A stretch of 64,000 nt of DNA from Bolinopsis microptera (lineage: Eukaryota; Ctenophora; Tentaculata; Lobata; Bolinopsidae), in contig NC_087084.1 in NCBI RefSeq assembly GCF_026151205.1, positions 3,566,845-3,630,844 on the forward strand. Reading direction: 5' to 3'. Shown here one piece after another: positions 37,421 through 48,815 of this stretch. Under the pieces are notes generated by a model that was given only the letters and a program-made list of their open reading frames with translations, was not told where the DNA came from and searched no databases. A program made the translations under genes and the position numbers. Within the stretch, counting starts at the first letter, position 1, and every line of letters begins with the position of its first letter.

Positions 37421-37910
37421 GGGGTCGTTCACATATTACGTAATCAATACTTTAGCAATTTTTACCCCCTCCCCCCTTCCGTAATCAACCGTAATCAAGA
37501 CCCAACCCCCCCCCCCTCCTGACAGCAATATTACGTAATCATGGCCTGACCCCCCCCCCCCCCTTCACTTTTTTCCTAGAAAACACTTTTCTCTACGTTT
37601 CATGCTATCCTGATCATGCTATCATGATGAGCCGAAATCATTGTTATGATATCCGGCCAAGCACCTTCTAAACTACTTACTATTATAGCCGGATATTCGA
37701 TCAATTTCTAAATTTTATCACCATCAGAGTGAAATTGAGTGGAATTTGAATTAAAATATTGTCAAATTGTTATTATTCTAGAGGGTTAAAAAGAAAATTT
37801 TGATTACGTAATCAACGGCCGAAACCCCCCCCCCCCCCCCCGTAATCAACCATAAACATTTGGAAACCCCCCTCCCCCCTCGGCTGATTACACAATATGT
37901 GAACGACCCC
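37421..37910. mobile_element. TIR element, family starting GGGGTCGTTCACATATTACG (copy 2)
   Basis: Perfect GGGGTCGTTCACATAT ends in inverted orientation. The interior shares GCTATCCTGATCATGCTATC and ATATCCGGCCAAGCACCTTC with copy 1 but reads in the opposite direction. Poly-C runs correspond to the G runs of copy 1. It sits directly after a TA dinucleotide run. Confidence 0.8.
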
Positions 37911-38361
37911 ATATCGTCTCGCTTTATATATAGTAAGATGTAGAATTATAGCTATTTCTGTACAGCCTAAGTATGCACGTTTGAAGGACTATGAACATGC
38001 TAGCTCTTTTTATTTTGTTAGTCGGGCGGCATCTTGGGTTGTACTGGACCTAACAAGTTTATTATCAGATGTCTACTTATATTTATTATGATATCATTAT
38101 TCATTGTAATGGCAATACAATTTAAATTTTGTTTTCCTTAAATTTTGTTTTCCTTCATTGTCGCAAAATATGATTTCTTGTTTTATTTGTATGCAGACAA
38201 CACAGGTGTATTTTGCTTTAGATGTTCACAGTCTCAATCCTGATAAAATGTACTGAGAGGTGAAATTGTACAATATAGCTACTACAGTTATAAGTGTCTG
38301 ATATGCAGAGGAAAATTTCTTGAAATTGTACATTACAAGAGTGTTTCATTTGCTACAGATA
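37911..38361. other. Upstream region of the YME1-like gene
   Basis: No gene seen. It ends with TTTGCTACAG at 38349-38358, an acceptor-like site three bases before the start ATG. Confidence 0.4.
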
Positions 38362-41300
38362 ATGCTAAATGGTGGGCGACTTGCCTTGAGAAATATAAAT
38401 CATCAATGCAGAGCTGCAATAAACAGACATGGGTACCCTCAAAGTGTAAGTTTGAGTTTAATTGACAGCTTTGAGCTTTGAAGGTCCTTCACCTTAATTG
38501 ATTATAATTCTTATTTAAGTGCTATTTAGCAGTAGGGTGCGGCTCACTAGGACCACTGTGCCAATCACAAAAAGGGGTCCGGAAAAGCCATTACTGGCAC
38601 TCGAGTCCTTGCCATCCTTCAGCCTCTGTCAATTGAAATTATTATTAATCCAAGTTGAGGTGATCAGCCGACGCTCAGCTTTTATGGTTATATATGATAT
38701 GTATAATCTGTAATAAAGATCAAAATTCAATTATTTAAGTTTTATAAATAGCACTTAGATATTATTCACAATGTAACTCCACCGCCAGGTATTGCTTATC
38801 AAGCACCACTACCAAACAAGACGAGAAGAAACAGACAAACTAGAACAACACGCTAACAACAACCCGGGTGATGCGCATGCGCAGCACGTGTTCTTACAGT
38901 CCGTTATGGTCCAGGATCCTGCTTTTGTGATCAGGAGGATTGAAAGTGGGAAGTTTGCTCTTAACAAAGAGGTGATCATTTAGATTGATATGATAAGTTG
39001 TGTGTCATCTTTGCAAATCATGGGGTACATTGAAATAACAATGTTAATTATAAAGCACAATACCATCACAATGCAATGATACAAGTTGGTTATTTATCAA
39101 TCTAAATCAAAGTTAAAATATTCCCTCAGTCGATCCAGACATATGAGCGAGCAAGAGAGTTGACCGGCATGAAACTTATTGTCAACCCTAATAACCAACC
39201 TCACGCTCCACCGCTATTTGTAATTATAATTATTTGTAATTAGTTTTTACTTCGTATTAATAAAAAGTTGGATAATTTTGGTGTTCATTTCATGAATACC
39301 AAATCTTTTTATTAATACCAACTACCTTTTGCTAAGCAAGGTAGTTGCTAATTTTAATTTATCTCTGGCTGTAAAGATCACAGAAGGTTCCGGTTTTAAA
39401 TAGGATGTTTATCTTTCAGCGAGGAACAACTTCCTCCTGACAAATTCGTCGTAAAATTATTATTTAATTGAACAACAAGCTACATTTTACTAATTAGTGT
39501 CTAAAAAATCGGAACAATCTTTTGCTGAAAGTGGTGAAGAAAGTTTTAGCAACAAAAACACATCTATAACGATTACATATTATCAATTACTTTTCATTTT
39601 ACATGTCTTGCTGAGACAACAAGTGTGTAACATAATATCAACTGTTACACCATGTTTCCGGTGATGAAACGTTTAATAACTCTTTTGTTATTATATCTGA
39701 GTTAAAGTAAGAATCGGTTCAGGAATTGGGATCAGGTAAAGGTATTTATAGAGCTAGGGTTAGGATCTGATTCTATCCAGCTAGATAAGATACAGGGTTA
39801 GGGACAGGGTCCTGGGTAGGGAAGAGTCATGTCAGGATAACGGAAGAGTCAGGGATAGGATAAGATACAGGGATATGACTATAGGATAAGATACAGGGAT
39901 AGGATAAGATACAGGGATAGGATAAGATAATGGGATAGGATAAGATACAGATTACAGGGATAGGATAAGATACAGGGATAGGATAAGATACAGGGATAGG
40001 ATAAGATACAGGGATAGGATAAGATACAGGGATAGGATAAGATAATGGGATAAGATAAGATACAGGGATAAGGAAGAGCTCTGAAGTATAACTACTCACC
40101 TTGGGAACTGGTCACGACTATCTCGAAGATTGAAATACGTAAAGTTTCCTTTGAAAGTCGTATAGAATCTCCTTCAACATCACAGAAAAAGGTATAGGTC
40201 TGATCTGAGCGTTCTCGTCCGTATGACATTTGGAGGGTTCCACAGGACTTCTGGTGTTCTTCTCCTTGGTACACTGACACATCTACATTATTGTTATTAT
40301 CTTTACAAGTCCTGTAGTTTTCCATGGTCATCACACACCATGTATTAATATCGTAAAAGTCAGCGTTGAAGAAGACATGGTAGATCACAATTTTGTGAAT
40401 GAAGTGACTTTTCCCGTACTCTACTTTGAACCAGACTTTTCCATTGACTGCCTCAGCAACTGACTCGGTCATAAGATTCCTGTCGATCGCATGTGTTTCC
40501 TTGAACCCCTGTTCATTGTTAAAAGTCTTTGATTGTGTGACTCTCAGTGGTGATATTTCTCCTGGTGACCATGGTAAAATGTGTTGAACTTTAGCAGTAA
40601 CTGCAGTTACCTGGCAGGCTACCAACACGATCATCAAGATGATCCTCATTTTGACAACTTCTCCCCTGATAATCTGTGCGGCAGTTTTATTTGGTCTTCA
40701 AACGAGCTGAGTACTGTTAAGATGCTCCTCACATACAACAGCTTTAAAGAGTAAAAACGGATTGTGGCTCAGCAGACAAGATGCTGCTTTAAGATCCTGG
40801 CACTGAATAAACATTCGTATCACTTCAAGTATGTTTTAAACGACCCCCTCCAAGGTTCTATGTAATCACTGCACAAGTGACTGAACTAGTTGAACTTTCC
40901 TGCGTTGTATTGTGCTAAGATTGCCCTGGTATTTATGACAGAGGACTGATCATCGTCTCATTAAAGCAGCAAATTTCCATAAGGGCATGATTGGGAGGTT
41001 CTTTTGTGAAGAACCTCCTTCACCATGCCTTTATGGATATATCGTACCATCGTGGGGAAGGATAAACGAGTGCAGGCACTGGCGTTTAGAATCATGTCTG
41101 GAACGGTTACTCGCACTGCCTGTATCATATTGAACGTATCTATGACTGCATCATAATCGTATTCAGGGTTCGGACTCTACGGCGTGAGATTTGTCGGCAT
41201 AAAAAATTAGGGTTAAGGTTACCTAAGCCTAGGGTTAGGTTACAATTCCTCAGCAAAAGGTAGTTGGAAGGTATTTATTTTAAAATTGGTAATATTCATG

Positions 41301-44300
41301 AACTCCAACTTTTTCCAACTTTTTATGAATACGGCTTAGTTAAACCCAACTTATCTGTTTTATGTCTGTGAATTGTTTCAAGAACTTTACAGCCGACTCC
41401 TCCTTTTGTGATTATATTGTATTGATATTTTAGTAATTATCATGAGATGAGTAATCGGACTTATTGCATAATTGTTCGTTTCATTGTATCACCAATTTTC
41501 CCGACAATTGATATTATAATACTTTATTATAAAGTACTTATTTGTTTCAGATCACGTTTATTGTAGCGGTGAACGACATAATAAGAAAGATAATAATGTT
41601 TGTAGTTGTTCCTTATCTTCTCTATCTGTTCATCACCAATCTTTTCCCACGGATGTCCCAAGGAGGACCATTTTCAACTGTAAGTTATGACTTGTCATTG
41701 AATGTACTTTGTAGCTAGAAATTGAGTTGTTTAAAGCTTTATATTCAGCATTTATTTTTCATGCTTTTGGAACACTTTTACCGGAGCCGGAGGAAGTCAA
41801 AATGTCACTTAATGATGTTATGTGCCACAAAAGAGACCACAAAATGTGTTTTGTGTGGCACAAAAATGTAAATTAATCTTATGTTCCCTTAGAAAGACTA
41901 TCTGGCAACAATCCCTACACAAACATTTGACGACGTTGCGGGGAACAACGTAGCAAAGAAGGAAATGCAGAACCTCGTTACATTCCTGACTGAACCGGAG
42001 AAGTTTGCTGCCATGGGGTGTAAGATTCCGAAAGGAGTTCTACTTTCCGGTAATTCATTCTTTTAATTCGAGCAAAGAAGTTGATTTGTTTATTCGTTAG
42101 CGGTTAATCGTGCGATTTGATAGGACCTATAACCCAACTACTATTAATTCATGCTTGTGGAATGTTGAACCAAGTTGTTGACTAATGACTAACAAACAAT
42201 CAAATAACATCTCATAAATCTTCCTGTTATTCTTTCCTGTTCAAACATTTCTAATTCTAACCTTTAGGACCCCCCGGTGTTGGTAAAACACTGTTAGCTA
42301 AAGCTCTTGCTGGCGAGGCTTGTGTTCCTTTCTTCTTTGCGTCAGGTACTTAATGCTAATATGTATTTGTGTACAAGTTATGAAAATAGTACCCAAGAAT
42401 TTGTTAAAATTTAAACTAGTTTTACAAGTTTTTCAAACAATAAAGCGTCATATCACGACGTTGAAGGATAAGTCTCTAAGATATAACCCCATGTTCTACA
42501 GGATCAGAGTTTGATCAGATGTTCGTGGGTATGGGAGCTAAGCGTGTGAGAGGTTTGTTCAAAGCTGCTAAAGAAGCTGCTCCCTCCATCATTTTCATAG
42601 ACGAGATTGATACCGTCGGAATGAAACGAGGTGAGTAATTTAATGGGTTAATTAAATAGTTAACTAAATTGAAGTATATAGTTAAGTTAATAGCACGACA
42701 AACATTCTAGAACAATGAGTACGAAGGAATGAATGACATACTATTAATTTTAAGTATAAATTCCTTAAAATCAACTCTAAACCCAGTTATCAATAAATAT
42801 AACCCCAGGATTCTCGGGTAACAGAGCTACAATAAACCAGCTGTTAGCGGAAATGGACGGTTTTAATGAGCAGGAAGGGGTAGTAGTATTAGCTGCAACT
42901 AATGACCCTGATGCGCTGGATGACGCGCTTGTTAGGGAGGGAAGATTTGATAATAAGATCACTATGCTGTCCCCTTCTAACAAAGTATGTTGTTACGGAA
43001 AAAAACGCTTATTTTTCTGAACACACTTATTTTTCTGAGATTTCTTTTAAAAAGAGAAAGAATTTGTTCATCTCTTTCATGTTATTTTGTTTATAAAATC
43101 TCGAACATGGCGAGAATTGCCGTGACTTATTTGAGTGTAGGGACAGGAGGCATCATTGTAGACCTGAAGTAGCAGCAACATAGTCAATAAAATATTATAT
43201 ATAACCAACTTCGTCACTTCCAAATTATTCCATCTTACTCGATGTCTGATTCCAGGACAACTTGAAAAAACAACCTTAAAAACCGCAGGAAACACTGAAA
43301 AAACCTTAAAAAACACCGAAAGAAAACCTTAAAACCTTTTAAAAAAAAGAGAGAACCTTAAATCACAACCCTGATCTTACTCAATGTCTGATTCCAGGAC
43401 AGAGTGAGCATTCTGAAGGTGCATTGTAGGAATAAGAAAATAGACGCTGATGTTGACCTGGAGTACCTAGCTAAAGCTTGTGTAGGCATGTCCGGAGCAC
43501 AGCTGGCCACACTGGTCAACACGGCAGGACTACGAGCTTGTCAGAAGAACAAGGAGAAAATCGACCAGGTACCTAAATTTGGAGAGGATTGTGGTGTTAG
43601 TAATGGCGAGGTTATGGTGCAATTTGTTTTTACACGTGACATCATTTCGGTGATATCATTGCTTGATGCTTGGTGCTGATTGGTCATTCGCTATCACGTG
43701 TCCAAGCAGACTTGTATTAGTTCTCCAACCTCAGTGACGCATGTAATTTCCATTTTGTTGTATTTGACTTCAGACCCTGCCAGCTGCCTATGTTCCCCTC
43801 AATCTTATGTTAACATGGACATTTTCCCGACACAAAGAGAGCGATTCTTTCTGTGATCAATCAAGGTCACGTCTTGAAGAGAGTATCTAATAGCAATTAA
43901 TCAGTACTCTTAAACTCAATATTTGTGGTACATCTGTGTGAACTGGTGAGACTCTCACCAGTTCACACAGATGTACCTGGTGAGAGGGTCTTCTTTTGAT
44001 TTTATATGGACCACGCGACAAAAATATTGCAGCCTTTAACGCGCAAAAGGTGTCGGATTCGAGTGCATGCATGCGCGCGCACGTCACGATTAAATAACTT
44101 GATTGTGGTTCTGTGTATGCGATAAAAGAAATGATGCAACAGTTATTCTAGATTTTACATAATTTTAGGACGATCTGGAATTTGCAAGAGCAAAGGTACT
44201 GATGGGAGGGGTGGACTCTAGTCTTTGCATAAGCGAGGAAGATTCTTTCAAGATCGCATCACACGAAGCTGGTCATGCTATTATGGAACTTCTTAGGGTG

Positions 44301-46853
44301 AGTGAATGAAGCTGGAACATTTAAATATGCAATACTAATCTCTGTGAAAACGACAAATATTGCCACCGATTCGACTCAGAACAACATTTTGAAGCGCCCT
44401 AAATTTTAAGGCTAAATAATTGGTTAAATTAATAAATAAAAATAGTGTACAAGGTATTATCCGTTTGCCATACAGGAGGAAGTAACTGAGAAGAAGATCT
44501 ACCTAGCAACGATAGAACCACGTGGTGTGACGATGGGTCACGTGTTCAGCGTATACAAACAAGACACATACGCTATCGACAACGACCAACTGATCGCGTT
44601 TATTGATATTGGTTTCGGTGGTAGGGCTGCTGAGGAAGTCCTCCACGCAGGGGTTGGTTTAACACTTACTTTAACACTTTAACACTTATTTTTTTGCTTA
44701 ATAAAGGGTGGCCCATAAAACACTACCCATCCTTATCTCTTAAAATTGTTACAGTTCGCTGAGATCTTGCTAATTATTTTATTTCAGAATGGAAAAGCGC
44801 CATAACTTACGTTCTGATTAATATTTTTGTTTAAAATTTTTAGAGAATGTCAATCATAATTAGACACAACTTCGTGCCAAATTTTGTGTGAGTCTGAGCT
44901 TTTCTGACAAAGTTAGCTCCTGAGCGTGCTAGCTTTAATTTCTCACCCAGAACTGTTTACATTGGTTAATAGGAACCACAAAAAAAAATCCTGGGTAAAG
45001 AAATTAAAAAACCACCGATTTATTTATGTTTTACCAATTCTATTAACCATGATCCATCGCACATTCCTTGTCAAGGCAAGTGAGAAGAACGATATAAACA
45101 AGCAGGAAGGATCATCTGTGATAGTCCTTATCAGTTAAAATATAGGATGTACACTGTACACATGGAATGTGCGATGGATCATGGTGAATAGAATTGGTGA
45201 AACGTGAATAAATCGCTGGTTTTTTGATTTTTTTACCCAGCATTTTTTTGGTGGTTTCCAATGTAAACAGTTCTAGGTGAGAAATTCAAGCTAGCTCGCT
45301 CAGGGGCTAAATTGGTCAAATAAGCTCAGTGAAGCTCACACTCACACAAAACTTGCCACAAAGGTTTAGCTACTTGTTATTAACATTCTGTGAAATTTAG
45401 AAGCAAAAATATTTATCAGAACATAAGTTATGCCACTTTTTGTTTTTAAAATAATTAGCAAGATCTCAGCGAACTGTAACAATTTTAAGAGATAAGGATG
45501 GGTAGTGTTTTATGGGCCACCCTGTATTATTTCATGATTGTTGAACCAGGTCTGGCTCACTCTTGGAAAAGTTGTCAAGTCTTTTGCAAAATAACACATC
45601 GTTAATTATTCTTTAGTCAATTCCTCAAAATTCCCACGGTTACGGCTAAAGATCTTTAGTTTATTGCCCCAATAAACAGATTATGTATTGAATTAAGGCT
45701 ACGTTTAAACGATTATATAACCATTCAGGACAAGGGAGAGATAACTACAGGGTGTGCTGCAGATATGAGTAACATCACCAGATTTGCTCGTATACTTATC
45801 GAGGAGAATGGTTATAGTTCTAAACAAGGTTATTTGAGTTGAATTTCGTTTTTTGTTACTCTCCTCTAACTGAGGTCATCTTATTTTCGGATTTATTGAA
45901 CGGAAAGTGATACTGCAAATTTCTCCACTTTTACATTGTTTTGTTTACACCGCTAATCTATATTTTAGTTCCATCAAGTTCATCCGTGTTGCTACTCTTT
46001 TTATTGTTTATGTATGTAATTTTCCGCTCATTTGGTTTAAAAGCATCTACATTGTGGTCTGGTCGTCCAATCAGAAACTCCGAATCCACCTTTTTTTAAC
46101 ACAAGGCGTTTTTAAAATGTTGATGTGGGACCGAAATTCTGACAAATTGTGTGCTTTATCCTGAATGTCTGCGCAACTAATTTAAACACTTAGTTCAAAC
46201 CTTTTTATTTGAGTTCATAACTCTCTGGCCACATTCCAAAATTCCTTTCAAACTCAGTTTTCAGTTAGTCAATACGCGGTAGATATGAGTTATTATTATT
46301 TTCACCGCTCATTTTTCAGGATTTGTGAGATACTCCGACTCTGAGATGAAGAACATTGAAACTAACGAGATGATTCAGGGGGAGATCAAGGCTCTTCTTG
46401 ATGTAAGTTATTGTTTTTACGTGAGACAAAATATTTATTTTTTCACGTGATATTTTTGGATATTTTCATGGGTTGATCTCTGAGGCGGATCTCTCTATCC
46501 CATTTTGAAATAACAAGATATTACCGATGCGATTTATCTATTTATGAAACTTTTATTTTCACAACAAACGAATATATCAACCAACTGGCGTTATACACCT
46601 TATTCCTTCTAAGACGAATTCTAACTTCTTCGCTCCCAATATCATTTCATTATAATCGATAAGTGAAATATATTCACCGAATCAGGAACGCTACAAAGCA
46701 GTGAAGGGAGAGTTGTCGAAGCACAAAGTTCAATGGGCAAGACTTAGAGATTTCCTAATCGAATACAAAACTTTAACTGGAGAGGAATGCAGAACAATAT
46801 TTAAAGGAGGCCGGCCTTCCAGACTCCCCAGCGAGGGACTCCCTTCTTCTTGA
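38362..46853 (+). CDS. Mitochondrial i-AAA protease, YME1/FtsH family
   Basis: ATP-driven zinc protease expected in the mitochondrial inner membrane, acting in protein quality control. Fourteen exons join in frame: 38362-38445, 38789-38971, 39130-39219, 41551-41679, 41893-42049, 42268-42345, 42502-42630, 42809-42984, 43398-43568, 44169-44297, 44476-44652, 45729-45828, 46320-46402 and 46686-46853, giving 617 aa. Residues 1-28 are arginine-rich without acidic residues, as in a mitochondrial presequence. The YME1-type N-domain follows ([23 protein letters not shown]). There is one membrane segment at about 128-150. Then come TFDDVAG, Walker A GPPGVGKT (about 215), pore loop [14 protein letters not shown], Walker B IIFIDEID, arginine finger VREGRFD, zinc site HEAGH (431-435) and third ligand D513. 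A single membrane segment favours YME1 over m-AAA paralogues. AATAAA lies at 46994. Confidence 0.93.
39838..40068. repeat. 18-bp minisatellite in the intron of the nested gene
   Basis: About eleven tandem units of GGGATAGGATAAGATACA with small variants (AATGGGA, GATATGACTATA). It lies just 3' of the splice donor of the discoidin-like exon. Confidence 0.9.
40092..40649 (-). CDS. Secreted discoidin/F5-8C-like (galactose-binding-fold) protein, nested gene
   Basis: Starts at 40649 with a signal peptide, [19 protein letters not shown]. The mature part has the pattern of fucolectin/discoidin-like domains: [13 protein letters not shown], then [20 protein letters not shown], cysteine pairs, and a terminal ISIFEIVV strand. 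Such domains bind sugars or lipids outside the cell; the ligand is unknown. The exon probably ends at 40100, where CAAG meets GTGAGT; the in-frame TAG at 40092 is then intronic. A possible last exon is 39638-39696 (acceptor AACTCAG, phase fits, ends in TGA), with low confidence. The gene lies within intron 3 of the YME1-like gene on the opposite strand. ATTATCAG ends 16 nt before the ATG. Confidence 0.65.
   Translation of the reverse strand: MRIILMIVLVACQVTAVTAKVQHILPWSPGEISPLRVTQSKTFNNEQGFKETHAIDRNLMTESVAEAVNGKVWFKVEYGKSHFIHKIVIYHVFFNADFYDINTWCVMTMENYRTCKDNNNNVDVSVYQGEEHQKSCGTLQMSYGRERSDQTYTFFCDVEGDSIRLSKETLRISIFEIVVTSSQGE
40977..41038. repeat. Imperfect hairpin upstream of the nested gene
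   Basis: CCATAAGGGCATG and GGGAGGTTCTT pair with AAGAACCTCC and CATGCCTTTATGG. About 62 bp, with mismatches in mid-stem. Function unknown. Confidence 0.6.
43676..43700 (+). promoter_or_regulatory. NF-Y/E-box composite in YME1 intron 9
   Basis: CTGATTGG at 43676-43683 and CACGTG at 43695-43700, an 11-nt gap identical to two of the composites at 0.8-1.6 kb. Another CACGTG lies at about 43633. Confidence 0.45.
43927..43977. repeat. Perfect 24-bp hairpin with 3-nt loop
   Basis: Arms starting GGTACATCTGTGTGAACTGG pair without mismatch around the loop ACT. It lies in YME1 intron 9. A partial CTGGTGAGAG copy follows directly. Confidence 0.9.
44704..45524. mobile_element. Mariner-like foldback MITE in YME1 intron 11
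   Basis: The ends (A/C)AGGGTGGCCCATAAAAC are flanked by TA at 44702-44703 and 45525-45526. The arms, about 400 bp each, are inverted copies almost to the centre: TTAAGAGATAAGGATGGGTA, GTTCGCTGAGATCTTGCTAA and CATGATCCATCGCACATTCC all have partners. CAGGGTGGCC ends with TA duplication are typical of mariner elements. No transposase. Without it the intron would be about 250 bp. Confidence 0.85.
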
Positions 46854-47342
46854 CATAATTTAACTTTTACCCAATCAAGAGGTCGTTCAAGAAAATGATC
46901 AGTATGCGAGGTATCAGAGAACACTGTTTAATTTATTGTCTGGGTGAATGCTTCATTGTCATCCCTGACCTGTTTACCGCTACGGGTGGTAAAAATAAAA
47001 TTGAACTTCTGCGCACGTCGGGACTAATAAGGAACCAATACGACCCACAGTCAACTTACAACTGTCCTCAATCATTGTGATAATCCGTTTGGATATTTAC
47101 ATCACGCTAGCTTGAAAATTATTCCACATTTGCAGAGATATTCGTGACCGTTTTATATTTCATCCTGTTTACTTACTGTGTCCTAATTAGATGTTTGTAA
47201 ACTAAATCTCGGTGTGTGGCGTATTGAACCATGTGATAATTCACATAATTTTAAATTTAGAAATACTCACCACGTTAACTACTTACTTACTTTAGAACTT
47301 CAAATAATTGAACACCTAATTTAACACCTACTTCAGCTCCTA
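46854..47342. other. Short intergenic gap between YME1-like and isomerase genes
   Basis: Contains AATAAA at 46994-46999, a likely poly(A) signal for the YME1-like gene. It ends with CCTACTTCAG (47327-47336), an acceptor-like site six bases before the isomerase ATG. Confidence 0.5.
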
Positions 47343-48065
47343 ATGACACAAATAAGGAGACTAACCCAGCTATGTCCGATCCAGACAGCACTACTAAAAG
47401 AAAAAGTCATGCTTGTAGACAGATCTGACAACATAATCGGAGCAGCCAGCAAAGAAGACGCGCATCTCATGAGTAACATCACCAAAACAGGCATGCTCCA
47501 CCGAGCGTTCAGTCTCTTTCTCTTCAACTCTAAAAACGAGCTACTAATGCAGAGGAGGTCGCCTCAGAAGATTACATTCCCGAACCTCTACACCAACACG
47601 TGTTGTTCACACCCTCTTTCCACGATACCGGGAGAACGGGACTTTACTTCAGGGGCTAAAAATGCTGCTATACGTCGGGTAAAAGATGAGATGGGTATCA
47701 CGGATATTTCCTATGATGACATTCATTTCATGACTAGGATTATATATTTCGGCGCGAGCGGTGGCACGTGCGGTAGTGACACCACGTGGGGTGAACACGA
47801 GCTTGATCACGTGTTGATCGTGAAAAAGGACGTGGAGTTTGTTCCGAACCCTAACGAGGTTAGTGAGACGAGGTATATATCGAGGGGTGAGCTGGAGGGG
47901 TTGTTGGAAGATGAGGAGGAGTTTCCGGTTACTCCCTGGTTTAGGATCATTGCGAGGTCCATGTTGACTGGGTGGTGGGATAATATTGATATGTTGCAGG
48001 AACTTTCTGATGATAAAATCCATGAATTCAGCTTCCCGCCTCTTGAGGAGGAATCAAAACACTGA
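47343..48065 (+). CDS. IDI1: Isopentenyl-diphosphate delta-isomerase, type I
   Basis: Interconverts isopentenyl and dimethylallyl diphosphate at the end of the mevalonate pathway. 240 aa in a single exon, close to the usual animal length. The Nudix-fold hallmarks are complete: VDRSDNIIGAASKEDAHL, LLMQRRSPQKITFPNLYTNT, catalytic Cys88 in TCCSHPL with His90, and E151/E153 in WGEHELDHVL. The tail PWFRIIARSMLTGWWDN is also conserved. The loop before WGEHE (FGASGGTCGSDTT) is longer and richer in Gly/Thr than in vertebrates. The absence of introns contrasts with its neighbours and could reflect retroposition or intron loss. A poly(A) signal candidate AATAAA lies at 48544. Confidence 0.95.
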   Translation: MTQIRRLTQLCPIQTALLKEKVMLVDRSDNIIGAASKEDAHLMSNITKTGMLHRAFSLFLFNSKNELLMQRRSPQKITFPNLYTNTCCSHPLSTIPGERDFTSGAKNAAIRRVKDEMGITDISYDDIHFMTRIIYFGASGGTCGSDTTWGEHELDHVLIVKKDVEFVPNPNEVSETRYISRGELEGLLEDEEEFPVTPWFRIIARSMLTGWWDNIDMLQELSDDKIHEFSFPPLEEESKH

Positions 48066-48815
48066 TTTATGTGATTTTAGAGGTTTCGATTTTCGTTTTA
48101 TCTTTAATATTACAAATTAAATGCAGACTTGGGGAAGACCTGGAGAAAAGTTTGGTATCTGGTATGAACCCGTTATCATCTGATGTTATTGTAGTCACAA
48201 AACATTGCTTTGAAACAAGTTGAGAATTAAAACTTACTGACTAACTCGCTACAGACTACAGACGAATTAAATAGATTATTGTTGCATTATATGATTCTTT
48301 ATAAATTATTTATAAATAGTTTTTAGAAGTTACATTTATCTAATTTCAAAGCATGTTTCCATTTCTTTCAAGAATCTATAATAATTGAAGTGTGTTAGAG
48401 TAAAGTTTGACATCAATTATCATACTGTTTGAGATATTGATTTTTAAAATTTTTATGTATCCTTTTATGAAGCTGTAAATATGTTTTACTCGGCTTTTTA
48501 TACCTAAAAAGCATTGTCTTTAAGCTTTTATTCCATTTAATCTAATAAACAGCACTTTCCGGATAGTTTTCTAAATAAACTTTAAAGAATTTGCAATTAT
48601 TGACATTTAAACTTGCATTATCTATTCAACAATAATTTCTACAAGTATGACTCATATTTGATACAAGAGAAACGCCATTTTCGGACGTGAGGAGAGTTAG
48701 GACTCCTCCAACTAAATCAATTCCCTCTGTAACGTCCTCAATAAATGTAATAGATTTGTAGTGTTGTAATTAGTTTATATCTAACCTGTAGCTGTATGTA
48801 TTCTTCTCTGTCAGG
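48066..48815. other. Intergenic gap downstream of the isomerase
   Basis: AT-rich, with candidate AATAAA signals at 48544, about 48572 and about 48738. It ends in TTCTCTGTCAG just before the next ATG. No other gene seen. Confidence 0.5.

Larger units (their letters stand above)
39253..41333. mobile_element. 2.1-kb segment in YME1 intron 3 bounded by inverted repeats
   Basis: The left repeat (39253-39334) runs from CGTATTAATAAAAAGTTGGA through CATGAATACCAA to CCAACTACCTTTTGCT. The right repeat (41251-41333) is its reverse complement with scattered changes; the outermost 20 bases differ at one position. The segment holds an oppositely oriented secreted-protein gene and a minisatellite. No transposase and no clear target duplication, so it may be a transposon-like unit or two independent inverted MITE copies. 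Confidence 0.55.

Noticed and set aside
38519-38713. 64-aa open frame
   Set aside because: Lies wholly in intron 1 of the YME1-like gene; no domain.
46895-47080. 61-aa open frame between YME1-like and IDI genes
   Set aside because: Falls in the presumed 3'UTR and intergenic gap and overlaps the AATAAA signal; no family match.
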